A stretch of 42,192 nucleotides of DNA from Hyphomicrobiales bacterium. Its GTDB lineage: Bacteria; Pseudomonadota; Alphaproteobacteria; Rhizobiales; Xanthobacteraceae. Both the position numbers and the translations under genes were made by a program. The DNA is taken from NCBI GenBank assembly GCA_023269635.1, contig JAHFPN010000004.1, positions 1 to 42,192 on the forward strand, in the 5' to 3' direction. Below the pieces are notes generated by a model. That model ran no database searches and was not told the origin of the DNA. It was given only the letters and a program-made list of their open reading frames with translations. Of this stretch, positions 1-8,000 are shown one piece after another; positions within the stretch are counted from its first letter, which is position 1, and each line of letters opens with the position of its first letter.

Positions 1-1112
1 CTGACACTTTTGGGACTGGTCAAGTCGATTGTTGCGATTGCATGGGCGCCGAAGAAGATGCCGTAACATCCATCGATGGTCTGAGGTCGGATGGCGACGC
101 GTTCGCCGCGGAAGGCCTGCGGGACCTTCCATAAGCAGCCTTTGAAGCTGACATAGTCCTTGCTGGTGGGGACGGTGCGGACGATCTCGTGCGCATCGTA
201 GTTCACCCGGGGAAGGCGATCGGGCATGGAGCGTGAGCTTGGCCGATAACGGCTCGCCGGTACCTCCTGGCCGAGCGCTTCGTGCGGCCGCTCGAGATTG
301 TACACGCTGCGCCAGCGATCGAAGGCATGCTGCACCTCGGCGAGATTGCGGAAGCGTTGCAGCGCGAACACCTCGGCCTTGAGCGTGCGGTGGAAGCGCT
401 CGTTCTTGCCGCGGCTCTGCGGGTGATAGGGCCGGCTGTGCAGCACCCCGATGCCGAGCTTCAATAGCCACACGCCCAGACGGGTCCAGCGCTGCCCCGA
501 TGAATCACCCCAGGGCGAACCATTGTCCACGAAGATCGCATTCGGCAGCCCATAGCGGCGGAACGTCGTCTCCAATTGGCCTTGCACCGTGTTGCCCTGC
601 TCGTTGGCGCAGGCCTTCAGGCACAGCGCATAGCGCGAGTGGTCGTCCACCATGGTCAGCGGATGACATGCCGATCCATTCGCAAGCGGCACCCAACCCT
701 TGAAGTCCATCTGCCAAAGCAGGTTCGGTGCTTCTTTCTCGAAGCGTTGATAGGGCTGGCCGGGCGTGCCAGCCGGCCGAACGACACGGTCGTGCCGCCG
801 CAAGATCTCATGCACGGTCGAAAGCGCGGGAGGCTTCACCCCCTGGCGTTCGAGACAGCGCGCGATCTTGCGCGCTCCCCAGGCCGCATGCGCATCGCGG
901 ATTCCCAGCACCAGTGCTTCGACCGCCGCATCGCTGCGCCGCGGGCTCACATGCGGACAGCGCGAGCGATCCGCCAACTCCTCGTCACCAGCCGCCCAGC
1001 GCGCCAGCCACTTGTAACCGACGTCCGGACTGATCCCGAACCGCCGGCACAGCTCCCGCCGGTTCACCCCTTCCTGTATCGCCAGCCGTACAAACTCGCG
1101 CCGTTGCTCCAT
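1..1112 (-). CDS. IS481-family transposase, partial (C-terminus beyond window)
   Basis: Translating the minus strand from ATG 1112 gives about 370 codons with no stop before the window edge. A GAGAGG ribosome site precedes this start; an ATG at 1136 is a weaker alternative. The N-terminus is a helix-turn-helix (EGVNRRELCRRFGIS) followed by a second DNA-binding segment. The rve/DDE integrase core shows the catalytic Asp in WQMDFKG, the second Asp in FVDNGSPWG and the Glu in RGKNERFHR. The tail (VNYDAHEIVRTV, then SFKGCLWKVP) matches the C-terminal domain of long IS481 transposases. The frame is intact over its visible length, so the gene may be active. It cuts and rejoins DNA at the element ends. 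Confidence 0.9.
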   Translation of the reverse strand, partial: MEQRREFVRLAIQEGVNRRELCRRFGISPDVGYKWLARWAAGDEELADRSRCPHVSPRRSDAAVEALVLGIRDAHAAWGARKIARCLERQGVKPPALSTVHEILRRHDRVVRPAGTPGQPYQRFEKEAPNLLWQMDFKGWVPLANGSACHPLTMVDDHSRYALCLKACANEQGNTVQGQLETTFRRYGLPNAIFVDNGSPWGDSSGQRWTRLGVWLLKLGIGVLHSRPYHPQSRGKNERFHRTLKAEVFALQRFRNLAEVQHAFDRWRSVYNLERPHEALGQEVPASRYRPSSRSMPDRLPRVNYDAHEIVRTVPTSKDYVSFKGCLWKVPQAFRGERVAIRPQTIDGCYGIFFGAHAIATIDLTSPKSV

Positions 1113-1223
1113 AACCGACACCTCTCGCCACGGCATGGATCGCCTCCCTGGCAGCCGATTCCATGCCTATGATGTGTCAGCTATGTCCCCGAACACCCGT
1201 CAGTGATGTGTCCAGGCTGAACA
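1..1223 (-). mobile_element. IS481-family insertion sequence, left-end portion (right end outside window)
   Basis: The element holds a DDE transposase gene that runs off the window edge. Upstream of the gene (high-coordinate side) are two outward-facing motifs that begin TGTTC when read on the minus strand. One starts at 1195 (TGTTCGGGGACATAGC) and one at 1223 (TGTTCAGCCTGGACACATC). Both carry a GACA(C/T)A-type word, as expected for repeated transposase-binding sites. IS481-family ends normally begin TG, so the outer edge is probably 1223, with 1195 as the alternative. The target duplication cannot be checked because the other end is missing. The edge lies about 44 bp beyond the kdsD stop. 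Confidence 0.75.
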
Positions 1224-1266
1224 ACAAGCCCGGCCATGACGAAATAGCAAGGGACGGCGAGCAGGT

Positions 1267-2274
1267 TTACGCCACCCCGATCCGCAACAGATCGTGGAAG
1301 TGGACCAGGCCCACGGCCTTGGCACCCTCGACCACGAACAGGGTCGTGATCTTGTTGGCGTTCAAGATTTCCAGCGCCTCGCCGGCGAGCTGATCCGGCC
1401 GCACCGCCTTCGGCTTCTTGGTCATTACCTCTTCGACGGCGCGGGCCAGGAGGTCCTCGCGCATGTGCCGCCGGAGGTCGCCGTCGGTGATGATGCCCAC
1501 GAGCCCGCCGGCGGCGTCGATGACGCCGACACAGCCGAAGCCCTTGGAGGTCATCTCCACCACGGCTTCGGTCATGCGCGTGCCGCGCGCGACCAGCGGC
1601 AGCGATTTGCCGGTGTGCATCACGTCGCGCACGAAGGTGAGGCTGGCGCCGAGCCGGCCGCCCGGGTGCAGCGCCTTGAAGTCGAGCGCGGTGAAGCCGC
1701 GACTCTCGAACAGCGCCACCGCGAGCGCGTCGCCGAGCGCGAGCTGCAGGAGCGTCGAGGTGGTGGGCGCCAGGCCCAGCGGGCAGGCCTCGCGCGCCGC
1801 CGGCAGCGTCAGCACCACGTCGGCGGCCCGCGCGAGCGTGGATTCCGCGTTGGCCGTGACCGCGATCATCGCCACGCGGAAGCGCTTGGCATAATCGGTG
1901 AGGTCCTTGAGCTCGACCGTCTCGCCCGACCAGGAGAGCGCGATGATCACGTCGTCGCGCGTGATGGCGCCGAGGTCGCCGTGGCTCGCCTCGCCGGGAT
2001 GGACGAAATAGGCGGGCGCGCCGGTGGAGGCGAAAGTGGCGGCGATCTTGCGGCCCACGTGGCCGCTCTTGCCCATGCCGGTGACGATGAGGCGGCCCTT
2101 GGCGCCGCGGATCTTCTCCACCGCCTCGACGAACGCGGTGCCAAGCCCGTCATTGATGACGCTGGAAAGCGCCTCGAGCCCGGCCATCTCAGTCGCGATG
2201 GTGCGGAGCGCCGAGCGCAGAAGCTCGGACGAAGGCTCTTTCCTCGGCGCGACGCGGCCCTTGGCCCCGGCCAT
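1267..2274 (-). CDS. kdsD: D-arabinose-5-phosphate isomerase, KdsD/KpsF family
   Basis: This 335-residue cytoplasmic enzyme interconverts ribulose-5-phosphate and arabinose-5-phosphate, the first step to Kdo for the LPS inner core. A SIS sugar-isomerase domain fills roughly residues 40-175, with the phosphate-binding stretches GMGKSGHVGRK and LSWSGETVE and the APTTSTLLQLALGDALA segment typical of KdsD. Two CBS domains follow (about 210-265 and 280-333; VGIITDGDLRRHM lies in the first). The length matches the usual 320-340 residues. The ATG at 2274 has GGGGAG about 7 bp upstream. The gene is divergent from the envelope cluster that starts at 2419. An IS element begins just past its stop codon, so its native terminator may be lost. 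Confidence 0.93.
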   Translation of the reverse strand: MAGAKGRVAPRKEPSSELLRSALRTIATEMAGLEALSSVINDGLGTAFVEAVEKIRGAKGRLIVTGMGKSGHVGRKIAATFASTGAPAYFVHPGEASHGDLGAITRDDVIIALSWSGETVELKDLTDYAKRFRVAMIAVTANAESTLARAADVVLTLPAAREACPLGLAPTTSTLLQLALGDALAVALFESRGFTALDFKALHPGGRLGASLTFVRDVMHTGKSLPLVARGTRMTEAVVEMTSKGFGCVGVIDAAGGLVGIITDGDLRRHMREDLLARAVEEVMTKKPKAVRPDQLAGEALEILNANKITTLFVVEGAKAVGLVHFHDLLRIGVA

Positions 2275-2365
2275 CCAGGAACTCCCCGCTAACCCTGGAA
2301 ATCCCTAGCACGGGCAAGGCTGGCGAGGCCACCGGAGGCCTGCAAACTCGCGGGGAAAAGGGTCC

Positions 2366-2396
2366 GTTAACCATGCTGGTTCTAGTTTCGTTAACC
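2366..2396. promoter_or_regulatory. Pair of GTTAACC motifs in the kdsD/OMP divergent promoter region (possible CtrA half-sites)
   Basis: GTTAACC occurs twice, at 2366-2372 and 2390-2396, within the 144-bp divergent gap between kdsD and the beta-barrel gene. The first copy reads TTAACCAT, which is the known alphaproteobacterial CtrA half-site. The classical full site TTAA-N7-TTAA is not present because the two TTAA words are 24 bp apart. A CtrA role is inference only. Confidence 0.25.
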
Positions 2397-2418
2397 AGTT
2401 CGATCACGGGTTTGGGCC

Positions 2419-3969
2419 TTGTTCCTTCGTCCTCGCTCCGCGAAAACCCGCGCCGTGCTCGGCGCGTTTGCGCTCGCCTGCGGCGCCGCGGCGGCCTGGG
2501 CGCAGGTAACCGACGATCCCGCGAAGCCGGTCCTGCGCAGCACGCTTGCCGCCACGACGACCACCCCGCCCGCACCCGCGCCGCGCGCGACCGACGCCAC
2601 GACCCCGGGCACGATCCGCTACCTGTCGCCGCCCGGCATCGGCGCGGGCCCGACCGGCTTCATCTCGACCGGCTTCGATCCGCGGCGCGCGCGCAAGGCC
2701 AAGAAATCGGTCACCACGCGTCCCGCCGTGCCGGCGCCGGCCGCAGCCGCGACCACTACCGAAGCGCGCGCAAATCCGGACCTCACCGGCGCGATTGCGC
2801 CGGTGCGCCGTCCGCCGCGCCGTCTCGAAGACGAGGAGCCGTTCGGGCCGGCCGGGATCCCGTTCGGCAGCTTCACGCTACGCTCGATCCTCGATCTCAG
2901 CGCCGGCTACGACACCAACGCACTGCGCACACCCGGTGGGCCCGGTTCCTGGTTCACCGTGGTGGCGCCGCAATTCTCGCTCCGCTCCAACTGGGCGCGG
3001 CACGAGCTCAATGCCGAATTGCGCGGCTCCTACTCCTCCTACTACGACGTGAGCGCGAACAACCGGCCCGAGGCGTACGCCAATATCCGCGGCCGCATCG
3101 ACGTGAGCACGCTCACGCGCCTCGAGATCGAGGGCCGCGCCGCGCTCACCACCGAAAGCCCCGGCAGCCCGGACGCGGTCAGCACGGCAGTGCGGCCGCC
3201 GAACGTCTATTCCTACGGCAGCACGATCGGCGTGATGCAGCGCTTCAACCGGTTCGAGCTTGCGCTGCGCGGCCTCGTGGATCGGTACACCTACGAGAAT
3301 GCGATGCTGACCTCCGGCGCGATTTTCGATCTATCGGATCGCAACTATGTCGCCCCCGGCCTGCGCTTACGCGGCAGCTACGAGCTTTCGGAGGGGATCA
3401 AGCCGTTCGTCGAGATCGGCGTCGATCGGCGCATGTTCGACCGGGAGATCGACTTCACCGGCATCCGCCGCGGCTCGGACGGCTGGCTGGTTCGCGGCGG
3501 GTTCGCCTTCGAGCGCAAGGGCTTCCTGACCGGCGAGGTTTCCGCCGGCTACTTGCAGCGCCGCTATCGCGACCCGTCGCTGCCCGAGATTTCGGGGCTG
3601 ATCTTCGATTCCTCCCTGGTCTGGACCGCGACCCCGCTCACCAAGGTCACGCTCTATGCCGTTTCCACCATCGACGAGACCATGGTGCCGAGCGCCTCCG
3701 GCCTGTTCCGCCACGAAGCCCGCATCACCGTGGAGCACGCGTTCCGCCGCTGGCTGCTCGGCTCGGTGAGCCTCGGCTACGGCATCGAGGACTATCGCGG
3801 CAGCGGCCTCGTGGACCATCGCCTGCGCGCGAGCGCGAGCCTGACCTATTATTTCAACCGCATGCTTGCGTTGCGCGGCGAGCTGCGCCATGAGCGGCTG
3901 CGCTCCGATCTGCCGGGCCAAGACTACACGGCGAACGTGGCGCTCCTGGGCCTGAGACTTCAGCGCTGA
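2419..3969 (+). CDS. Outer-membrane beta-barrel protein (BBP2_2-like)
   Basis: The 516-residue protein has an N-terminal signal peptide (LGAFALACGAAAAWAQ, cleavage likely after AWA) and a Pro/Thr/Ala-rich linker to about residue 130. The rest alternates polar and aromatic/hydrophobic residues in short strands, as in a transmembrane beta-barrel (for example SYSSYYDVSANNRPEAYA, then GLVDRYTYENAM), and ends in an amphipathic strand. This resembles the beta-barrel porin-2 type OMPs common in Rhizobiales; its substrate is unknown. The only in-frame start after the stop at 2392 is TTG 2419. The transglycosylase gene begins 2 bp after the stop, so the two are very probably cotranscribed and translationally coupled. 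Confidence 0.75.
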   Translation: MFLRPRSAKTRAVLGAFALACGAAAAWAQVTDDPAKPVLRSTLAATTTTPPAPAPRATDATTPGTIRYLSPPGIGAGPTGFISTGFDPRRARKAKKSVTTRPAVPAPAAAATTTEARANPDLTGAIAPVRRPPRRLEDEEPFGPAGIPFGSFTLRSILDLSAGYDTNALRTPGGPGSWFTVVAPQFSLRSNWARHELNAELRGSYSSYYDVSANNRPEAYANIRGRIDVSTLTRLEIEGRAALTTESPGSPDAVSTAVRPPNVYSYGSTIGVMQRFNRFELALRGLVDRYTYENAMLTSGAIFDLSDRNYVAPGLRLRGSYELSEGIKPFVEIGVDRRMFDREIDFTGIRRGSDGWLVRGGFAFERKGFLTGEVSAGYLQRRYRDPSLPEISGLIFDSSLVWTATPLTKVTLYAVSTIDETMVPSASGLFRHEARITVEHAFRRWLLGSVSLGYGIEDYRGSGLVDHRLRASASLTYYFNRMLALRGELRHERLRSDLPGQDYTANVALLGLRLQR

Positions 3970-3971
3970 CG

Positions 3972-5282
3972 ATGCGGACAATCTGGACCTGGAAGCTCGT
4001 CGCCGGCGTGCTCGCCGCGACGATCGCGCTTGCACCGGTGCGCGCGCAGAATGTGCACGACGACCGCTTCGGTACCATTGCCGTGGTGCCCTCAGCGCCG
4101 GCGCGGGTCGACGCGTCGGTTCACCCGCTGATGACGCCCGAGGCGATCCTTGCCGCCGCGGCCAATTTCCGGAATTGCCTCGCTGCGCTGTGGCCGCAGG
4201 CGCAAAGGCGCGGCGTGTCGCGCGAGACCTTCGAGCTCGCCACGCGCGGGCTCGAGCCCGAGCTCAAGATCATGGAGCTCCTCGACGCCCAGCCGGAGTT
4301 CACCAGGCCGGTCTGGGAATATCTCGATCTTTTGGTGAGCGAGGAGCGCGTGCAGCAGGGGCGCGAGCTCCTCGCCAAGCACCGCGCCACCTTCGAGGCG
4401 GTGGAGCGCGCCTATGGCGTGGATCGCCACATCATCGCGGCGATTTGGGGCATCGAGTCGAAGTACGGGACCCAGGCCGGCGAGCGGCCGGTGCTGCGCT
4501 CGACCGCGACGCTCGCCTGCATCGGCCGCCGGCAGGACTATTTCCGCGACGAGTTCCTGGCCACCCTCGAGATTCTTCAGCGCGGCGACGTGCCCGCTGC
4601 CGACCTCAAGGGCTCCTGGGCCGGCGCCTTCGGCCCGACCCAGTTCATGCCCACCGCCTTCAAGCGCTACGCGGTCGATTTCGACGGCGACGGCCGGCGC
4701 GACGTGGTGAACTCGATTCCCGACGTCATCGCCTCGACCGCCAACAATCTCAAGCGCGACGGCTGGCAGCCGGGCGCGAGCTGGGGCTACGAGGTGCGGC
4801 TGCCGCCGAATTTCGATTTCCTGCTCGCCGACCGTTCGATCCGGAAATCGCTCGCCGAATGGGAACGCCTCGGCGTGCGCCGTGCCGCCGGCAAGCCGTT
4901 TCCGCGACCGGCGGATCAGGCCTTTCTCCTGGTTCCGGCCGGGGCGCGCGGGCCGGCGTTCCTGCTGATCGGCAACTTTCGTTCGATCCTGCGCTACAAC
5001 CCGTCGGAATCCTACGCGCTCGCGGTCGGGCATCTCGCCGACCGCATCCGCGGCGGCGATCCGTTCGTGCAAACCTGGCCGCGCGACGAAACAATGCTGT
5101 CGCGCACCGAGCGGGTCGAGATGCAGGAGCGGCTCGCGGCGCTCGGCCTCTATGTGGGCGAGGCCGACGGCCGGCTCGGCGCCGGGTCCCGTGCGGCGGT
5201 GCGCGATTTCCAGGCGCGTGCCGGCCTGGTGCCCGACGGCTTCGCGACCGCGGCCCTGCTCGAACGCCTGCGCCGGCGATAG
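3972..5282 (+). CDS. Lytic murein transglycosylase, MltB/SLT_2 family with C-terminal peptidoglycan-binding domain
   Basis: A 436-residue periplasmic enzyme that cleaves the MurNAc-GlcNAc bond of peptidoglycan with 1,6-anhydro product formation. A signal peptide (LVAGVLAATIALAPVRAQ) is followed by the SLT_2 domain from about residue 55 to 350. The catalytic Glu is E162 in WGIESKYGTQ, with family motifs GAFGPTQFMP and DFDGDGRRD downstream. A PG_binding_1 domain closes the protein (about 375-435: RLAALGLYVGEADGRLG). No lipobox Cys is seen, so it is probably soluble, unlike E. coli MltB. It starts 2 bp after the beta-barrel gene. The same arrangement with a secreted SGNH hydrolase downstream suggests joint work on the cell envelope. 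Confidence 0.9.
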   Translation: MRTIWTWKLVAGVLAATIALAPVRAQNVHDDRFGTIAVVPSAPARVDASVHPLMTPEAILAAAANFRNCLAALWPQAQRRGVSRETFELATRGLEPELKIMELLDAQPEFTRPVWEYLDLLVSEERVQQGRELLAKHRATFEAVERAYGVDRHIIAAIWGIESKYGTQAGERPVLRSTATLACIGRRQDYFRDEFLATLEILQRGDVPAADLKGSWAGAFGPTQFMPTAFKRYAVDFDGDGRRDVVNSIPDVIASTANNLKRDGWQPGASWGYEVRLPPNFDFLLADRSIRKSLAEWERLGVRRAAGKPFPRPADQAFLLVPAGARGPAFLLIGNFRSILRYNPSESYALAVGHLADRIRGGDPFVQTWPRDETMLSRTERVEMQERLAALGLYVGEADGRLGAGSRAAVRDFQARAGLVPDGFATAALLERLRRR

Positions 5283-5388
5283 TTCGTTCACCCGCGGCCC
5301 AAGCAGCCGCGTTCGGCGTGCACGGCCTTGAATTGGCCGCTAAACTCGGCCATCGGTTGTTCCGCCGCAACCACTCAAAAGCCGCACG

Positions 5389-6573
5389 ATGTTCCGGCCT
5401 TGGTTCAGAACTCTCGTTCTCGCCGCCGCGTTGGCGGGCTCGCTCGCCGCGCCGGCGGCGGCACAGCAGGACATGCGCGACGACCGCTATTTCATGCTGC
5501 GCGATCCGTTCCGGCCGCAGCGCGGCCTGATCACGACGCCGCGCGAGCTCTTGACGCCGCCGCCGCTTCCCGCCGAGCCGCGGCAGGAGCAGCAGGGCGG
5601 CACCGTGTACAACTCGGCCGCCGACGCCGACCGCCTGCGCACCGAGCCGGTCAAGGAATACGTGCTCGTGCTCGGCGATTCGCTAGCCGACCAGCTCGCG
5701 CAAGGGCTCGCCGACGCCTTCGTCACCGAGCGTCCCGAAGTCGCCATCATCAAGAAGACCCGCGACATTTCCGGCTTCGTGCGCACCGACGTGTTCGACT
5801 GGCCGGCGCAGGCGCCCGGTTTCGTCGCCGCGGATAAGGCGACCGCCGTCGTCGTCATGCTCGGAAGCAACGACCGTCAGCCGATCCGCGACGAAACCGG
5901 GGCGCACGAGCCGTTGTCCAATCGCTGGCGCGAAATCTACACCAAGCGGATCGAGGACTTCCTCACCAAGCTGAAGGAAACGAAGGTAGCGGTATTCATC
6001 GTCGGGCTGCCTTCCATGGGCAACCCGCGGCTCACGACCGATTTCCCCCACATCAACGAAATCTTCCGCGAGCGCGCGCAGAAGGTGGGCGTCACCTATG
6101 TCGATATTTGGGATGGATTCGTAAACGAGCGCGGCGACTACGTGATCACCGGCCCCGCCCTCGACGGCCAGATGCGCCGGCTGCGCGCCAACAACGGCAT
6201 TCACTTCACCCGCTTCGGCATGCGCAAGCTCGCGCATTACGTGGAACGCGATCTGGTGCGCCTATTCGGCGCGCGCACCCTGCCTTCCGCGCCGCAGGAC
6301 GCGACGCCGGAGCCGGTTCCGGAAGCCGTCCGGCCGATCGCCGGCCCGGTGATCTCGCTGACCACGCCGACCAGCCAGACCGGCGCGCTCGCGGGCTCCG
6401 CCCGGCGCACGGTGCCGATGGATTCGGTCGCAATCCGTACGCTGGTGGAAGGCCTGCCGGCCGAGCCGGTGGCGGGCCGCGCCGACGATTTCCGCTGGCC
6501 GCAGCCCTCCGCGGCAACCCAGCCGCAGACCACCGGCCAGGCCGCGACCGTGCAGCCGGGCGTGCCGCGCTGA
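5389..6573 (+). CDS. Secreted SGNH/GDSL hydrolase (DUF459-type)
   Basis: A 394-residue protein with a signal peptide (LVLAAALAGSLAAPAAAQ). The SGNH fold runs from about residue 90 to 300. Block I is VLGDSLADQ with the nucleophile Ser98, block III is MLGSNDRQ, and block V is the NNGIHFTRFG region with the likely catalytic His. The C-terminal 95 residues are Pro/Thr-rich and low-complexity. Such DUF459 proteins are probably O-acetyl or other acyl esterases acting on wall or surface glycans; the substrate here is unknown. The gene lies 106 bp downstream of the transglycosylase in the same direction. The mature N-terminus (AQQDMRDDRY) resembles that of the transglycosylase (AQNVHDDRF). Confidence 0.85.
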   Translation: MFRPWFRTLVLAAALAGSLAAPAAAQQDMRDDRYFMLRDPFRPQRGLITTPRELLTPPPLPAEPRQEQQGGTVYNSAADADRLRTEPVKEYVLVLGDSLADQLAQGLADAFVTERPEVAIIKKTRDISGFVRTDVFDWPAQAPGFVAADKATAVVVMLGSNDRQPIRDETGAHEPLSNRWREIYTKRIEDFLTKLKETKVAVFIVGLPSMGNPRLTTDFPHINEIFRERAQKVGVTYVDIWDGFVNERGDYVITGPALDGQMRRLRANNGIHFTRFGMRKLAHYVERDLVRLFGARTLPSAPQDATPEPVPEAVRPIAGPVISLTTPTSQTGALAGSARRTVPMDSVAIRTLVEGLPAEPVAGRADDFRWPQPSAATQPQTTGQAATVQPGVPR

Positions 6574-6587
6574 ACGCTCAGCGCGGC
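6564..6587. terminator. Perfect 10-bp inverted repeat spanning both stop codons of convergent genes
   Basis: GCCGCGCTGA (6564-6573) and TCAGCGCGGC (6578-6587) are exact reverse complements separated by ACGC. The arms contain the TGA stop of the SGNH gene and, on the other strand, the TGA stop of gltD. The hairpin could slow polymerase from either side, but there is no T-run on either strand, so intrinsic termination is not assured. Confidence 0.45.
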
Positions 6588-7996
6588 AATAGCGTCGATC
6601 CCATCAGGAACTTGTCGACCGCGTGCGCGGCCTGGCGGCCTTCGCGGATCGCCCACACCACCAGCGATTGGCCGCGGCGCATGTCGCCGCAGGCGAACAC
6701 CTTCTCGAGCGAGCTCTTGTAGCTCACGGTGTCGGCGTCCACGTTGCCGCGCTGGTCCAGCTTCAGCCCGAGGTTCTTGATCAGGCCTTCGTGCACGGGA
6801 TGCACGAAGCCCATCGCCAGCAGCACGAGGTCGGCGTCGAGCTCGAACTCGGTGCCGGGGATCGGCTTGAACTTCTCGTCGACGCGCACGCAGTGCAGCT
6901 TCTTCACCCGGCCGTTCTCGCCGCTGAATTTCGTGGTCATCACCGCGAAGTCGCGATGCACGCCCTCCTCGTGGCTGGGGGAGGTGCGGAGCTTCAACGG
7001 CCAATCCGGCCAAGTGAGGAGCTTGTTCTCCTTCACGGGCGGCTCCGGCATGATCTCGAAATTGCTCACCGAGAGCGCGCCCTGGCGGAACGCGGTGCCG
7101 ATGCAGTCCGAGCCGGTGTCGCCGCCGCCGATCACCACCACGTTCTTGTCGCCGGCCAGGATCGGCTTGACCCCGTCCTGCGGTTCGTTCCCGACGCGCC
7201 GGTTCTGCTGCGGCAGGTAGTCCATGGCGAAATGGATGCCGTCGAGCTCGCGGCCGGGGATTGTCAGATCCCGCGCCTTCTCGGCGCCGCCCGCGAGCAC
7301 CACGGCGTTGTGATCCTTGAGTAGGTCCTCCGCCGGCAGGTTCGCGCCCACGTGCGCGCCGTAGTGGAAGCGGACGCCTTCCGCCTCCATCTGCGTCACC
7401 CGGCGGTCCACGATCTCTTTCTCCATCTTGAAGTCGGGAATGCCGTAGCGGAGCAGCCCGCCGGCCTTCGGGTGCTTTTCGAAAACGTGCACCTCGTGGC
7501 CGGCGCGGGCGAGCTGCTGGGCGCAAGCCAGCCCGGCCGGCCCGGAGCCGACGATCGCGATCTTCTTGCCGGTCCTGTGCGCGGGCGGCTCCGGCTTGAT
7601 CCAGCCGTTCGCGATCGCCTTATCGGCGATGGCGCACTCGATGGTCTTGATGGTGACCGGGATGTCCTCGATGTTGAGCGTGCAGGACGCCTCGCACGGT
7701 GCCGGGCACACGCGGCCGGTCACCTCCGGGAAATTGTTGGTCAAGTGCAGGTTTCGCGCCGCCTGTTCCCAGTGGTTCTTGTAGATGAGGTCGTTCCAGT
7801 CCGGGATCTGGTTGTTCACCGGGCAGCCGGTGTGACAATAGGGGATGCCGCAGTTCATGCAGCGCGCGGCTTGGTCGCGCAGTTCCGGCTCGGGCAGCGG
7901 CTTCACGAACTCGTGGTAATGGCGCACGCGCTCTTCGACCGGCTGGTATTTCCGGTCGTGCTGCTCGTATTCGAGGAAGCCGGTGACCTTGCCCAC
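6578..7996 (-). CDS. gltD: Glutamate synthase (NADPH) small subunit
   Basis: This 472-residue beta subunit passes electrons from NADPH through FAD and Fe-S centres to GltB in the GOGAT reaction. The N-terminal Fer4_20 domain has the cysteine cluster [17 protein letters not shown] (from about residue 47) and further cysteines at CPAPCEASC. The FAD site is [13 protein letters not shown] and the NADPH-binding motif is [11 protein letters not shown]. The length is standard. It starts 4 bp after the gltB stop, so gltB and gltD form one operon. Its stop is within a perfect palindrome shared with the convergent SGNH gene. Confidence 0.97.
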   Translation of the reverse strand: MGKVTGFLEYEQHDRKYQPVEERVRHYHEFVKPLPEPELRDQAARCMNCGIPYCHTGCPVNNQIPDWNDLIYKNHWEQAARNLHLTNNFPEVTGRVCPAPCEASCTLNIEDIPVTIKTIECAIADKAIANGWIKPEPPAHRTGKKIAIVGSGPAGLACAQQLARAGHEVHVFEKHPKAGGLLRYGIPDFKMEKEIVDRRVTQMEAEGVRFHYGAHVGANLPAEDLLKDHNAVVLAGGAEKARDLTIPGRELDGIHFAMDYLPQQNRRVGNEPQDGVKPILAGDKNVVVIGGGDTGSDCIGTAFRQGALSVSNFEIMPEPPVKENKLLTWPDWPLKLRTSPSHEEGVHRDFAVMTTKFSGENGRVKKLHCVRVDEKFKPIPGTEFELDADLVLLAMGFVHPVHEGLIKNLGLKLDQRGNVDADTVSYKSSLEKVFACGDMRRGQSLVVWAIREGRQAAHAVDKFLMGSTLLPR

Positions 7997-8000
7997 GGGC

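Noticed and set aside
2373-3893. 506-codon plus-strand frame overlapping the beta-barrel gene
   Set aside because: The product is Arg/Ala-rich without a signal peptide or barrel pattern; the overlapping frame at 2419 shows both.
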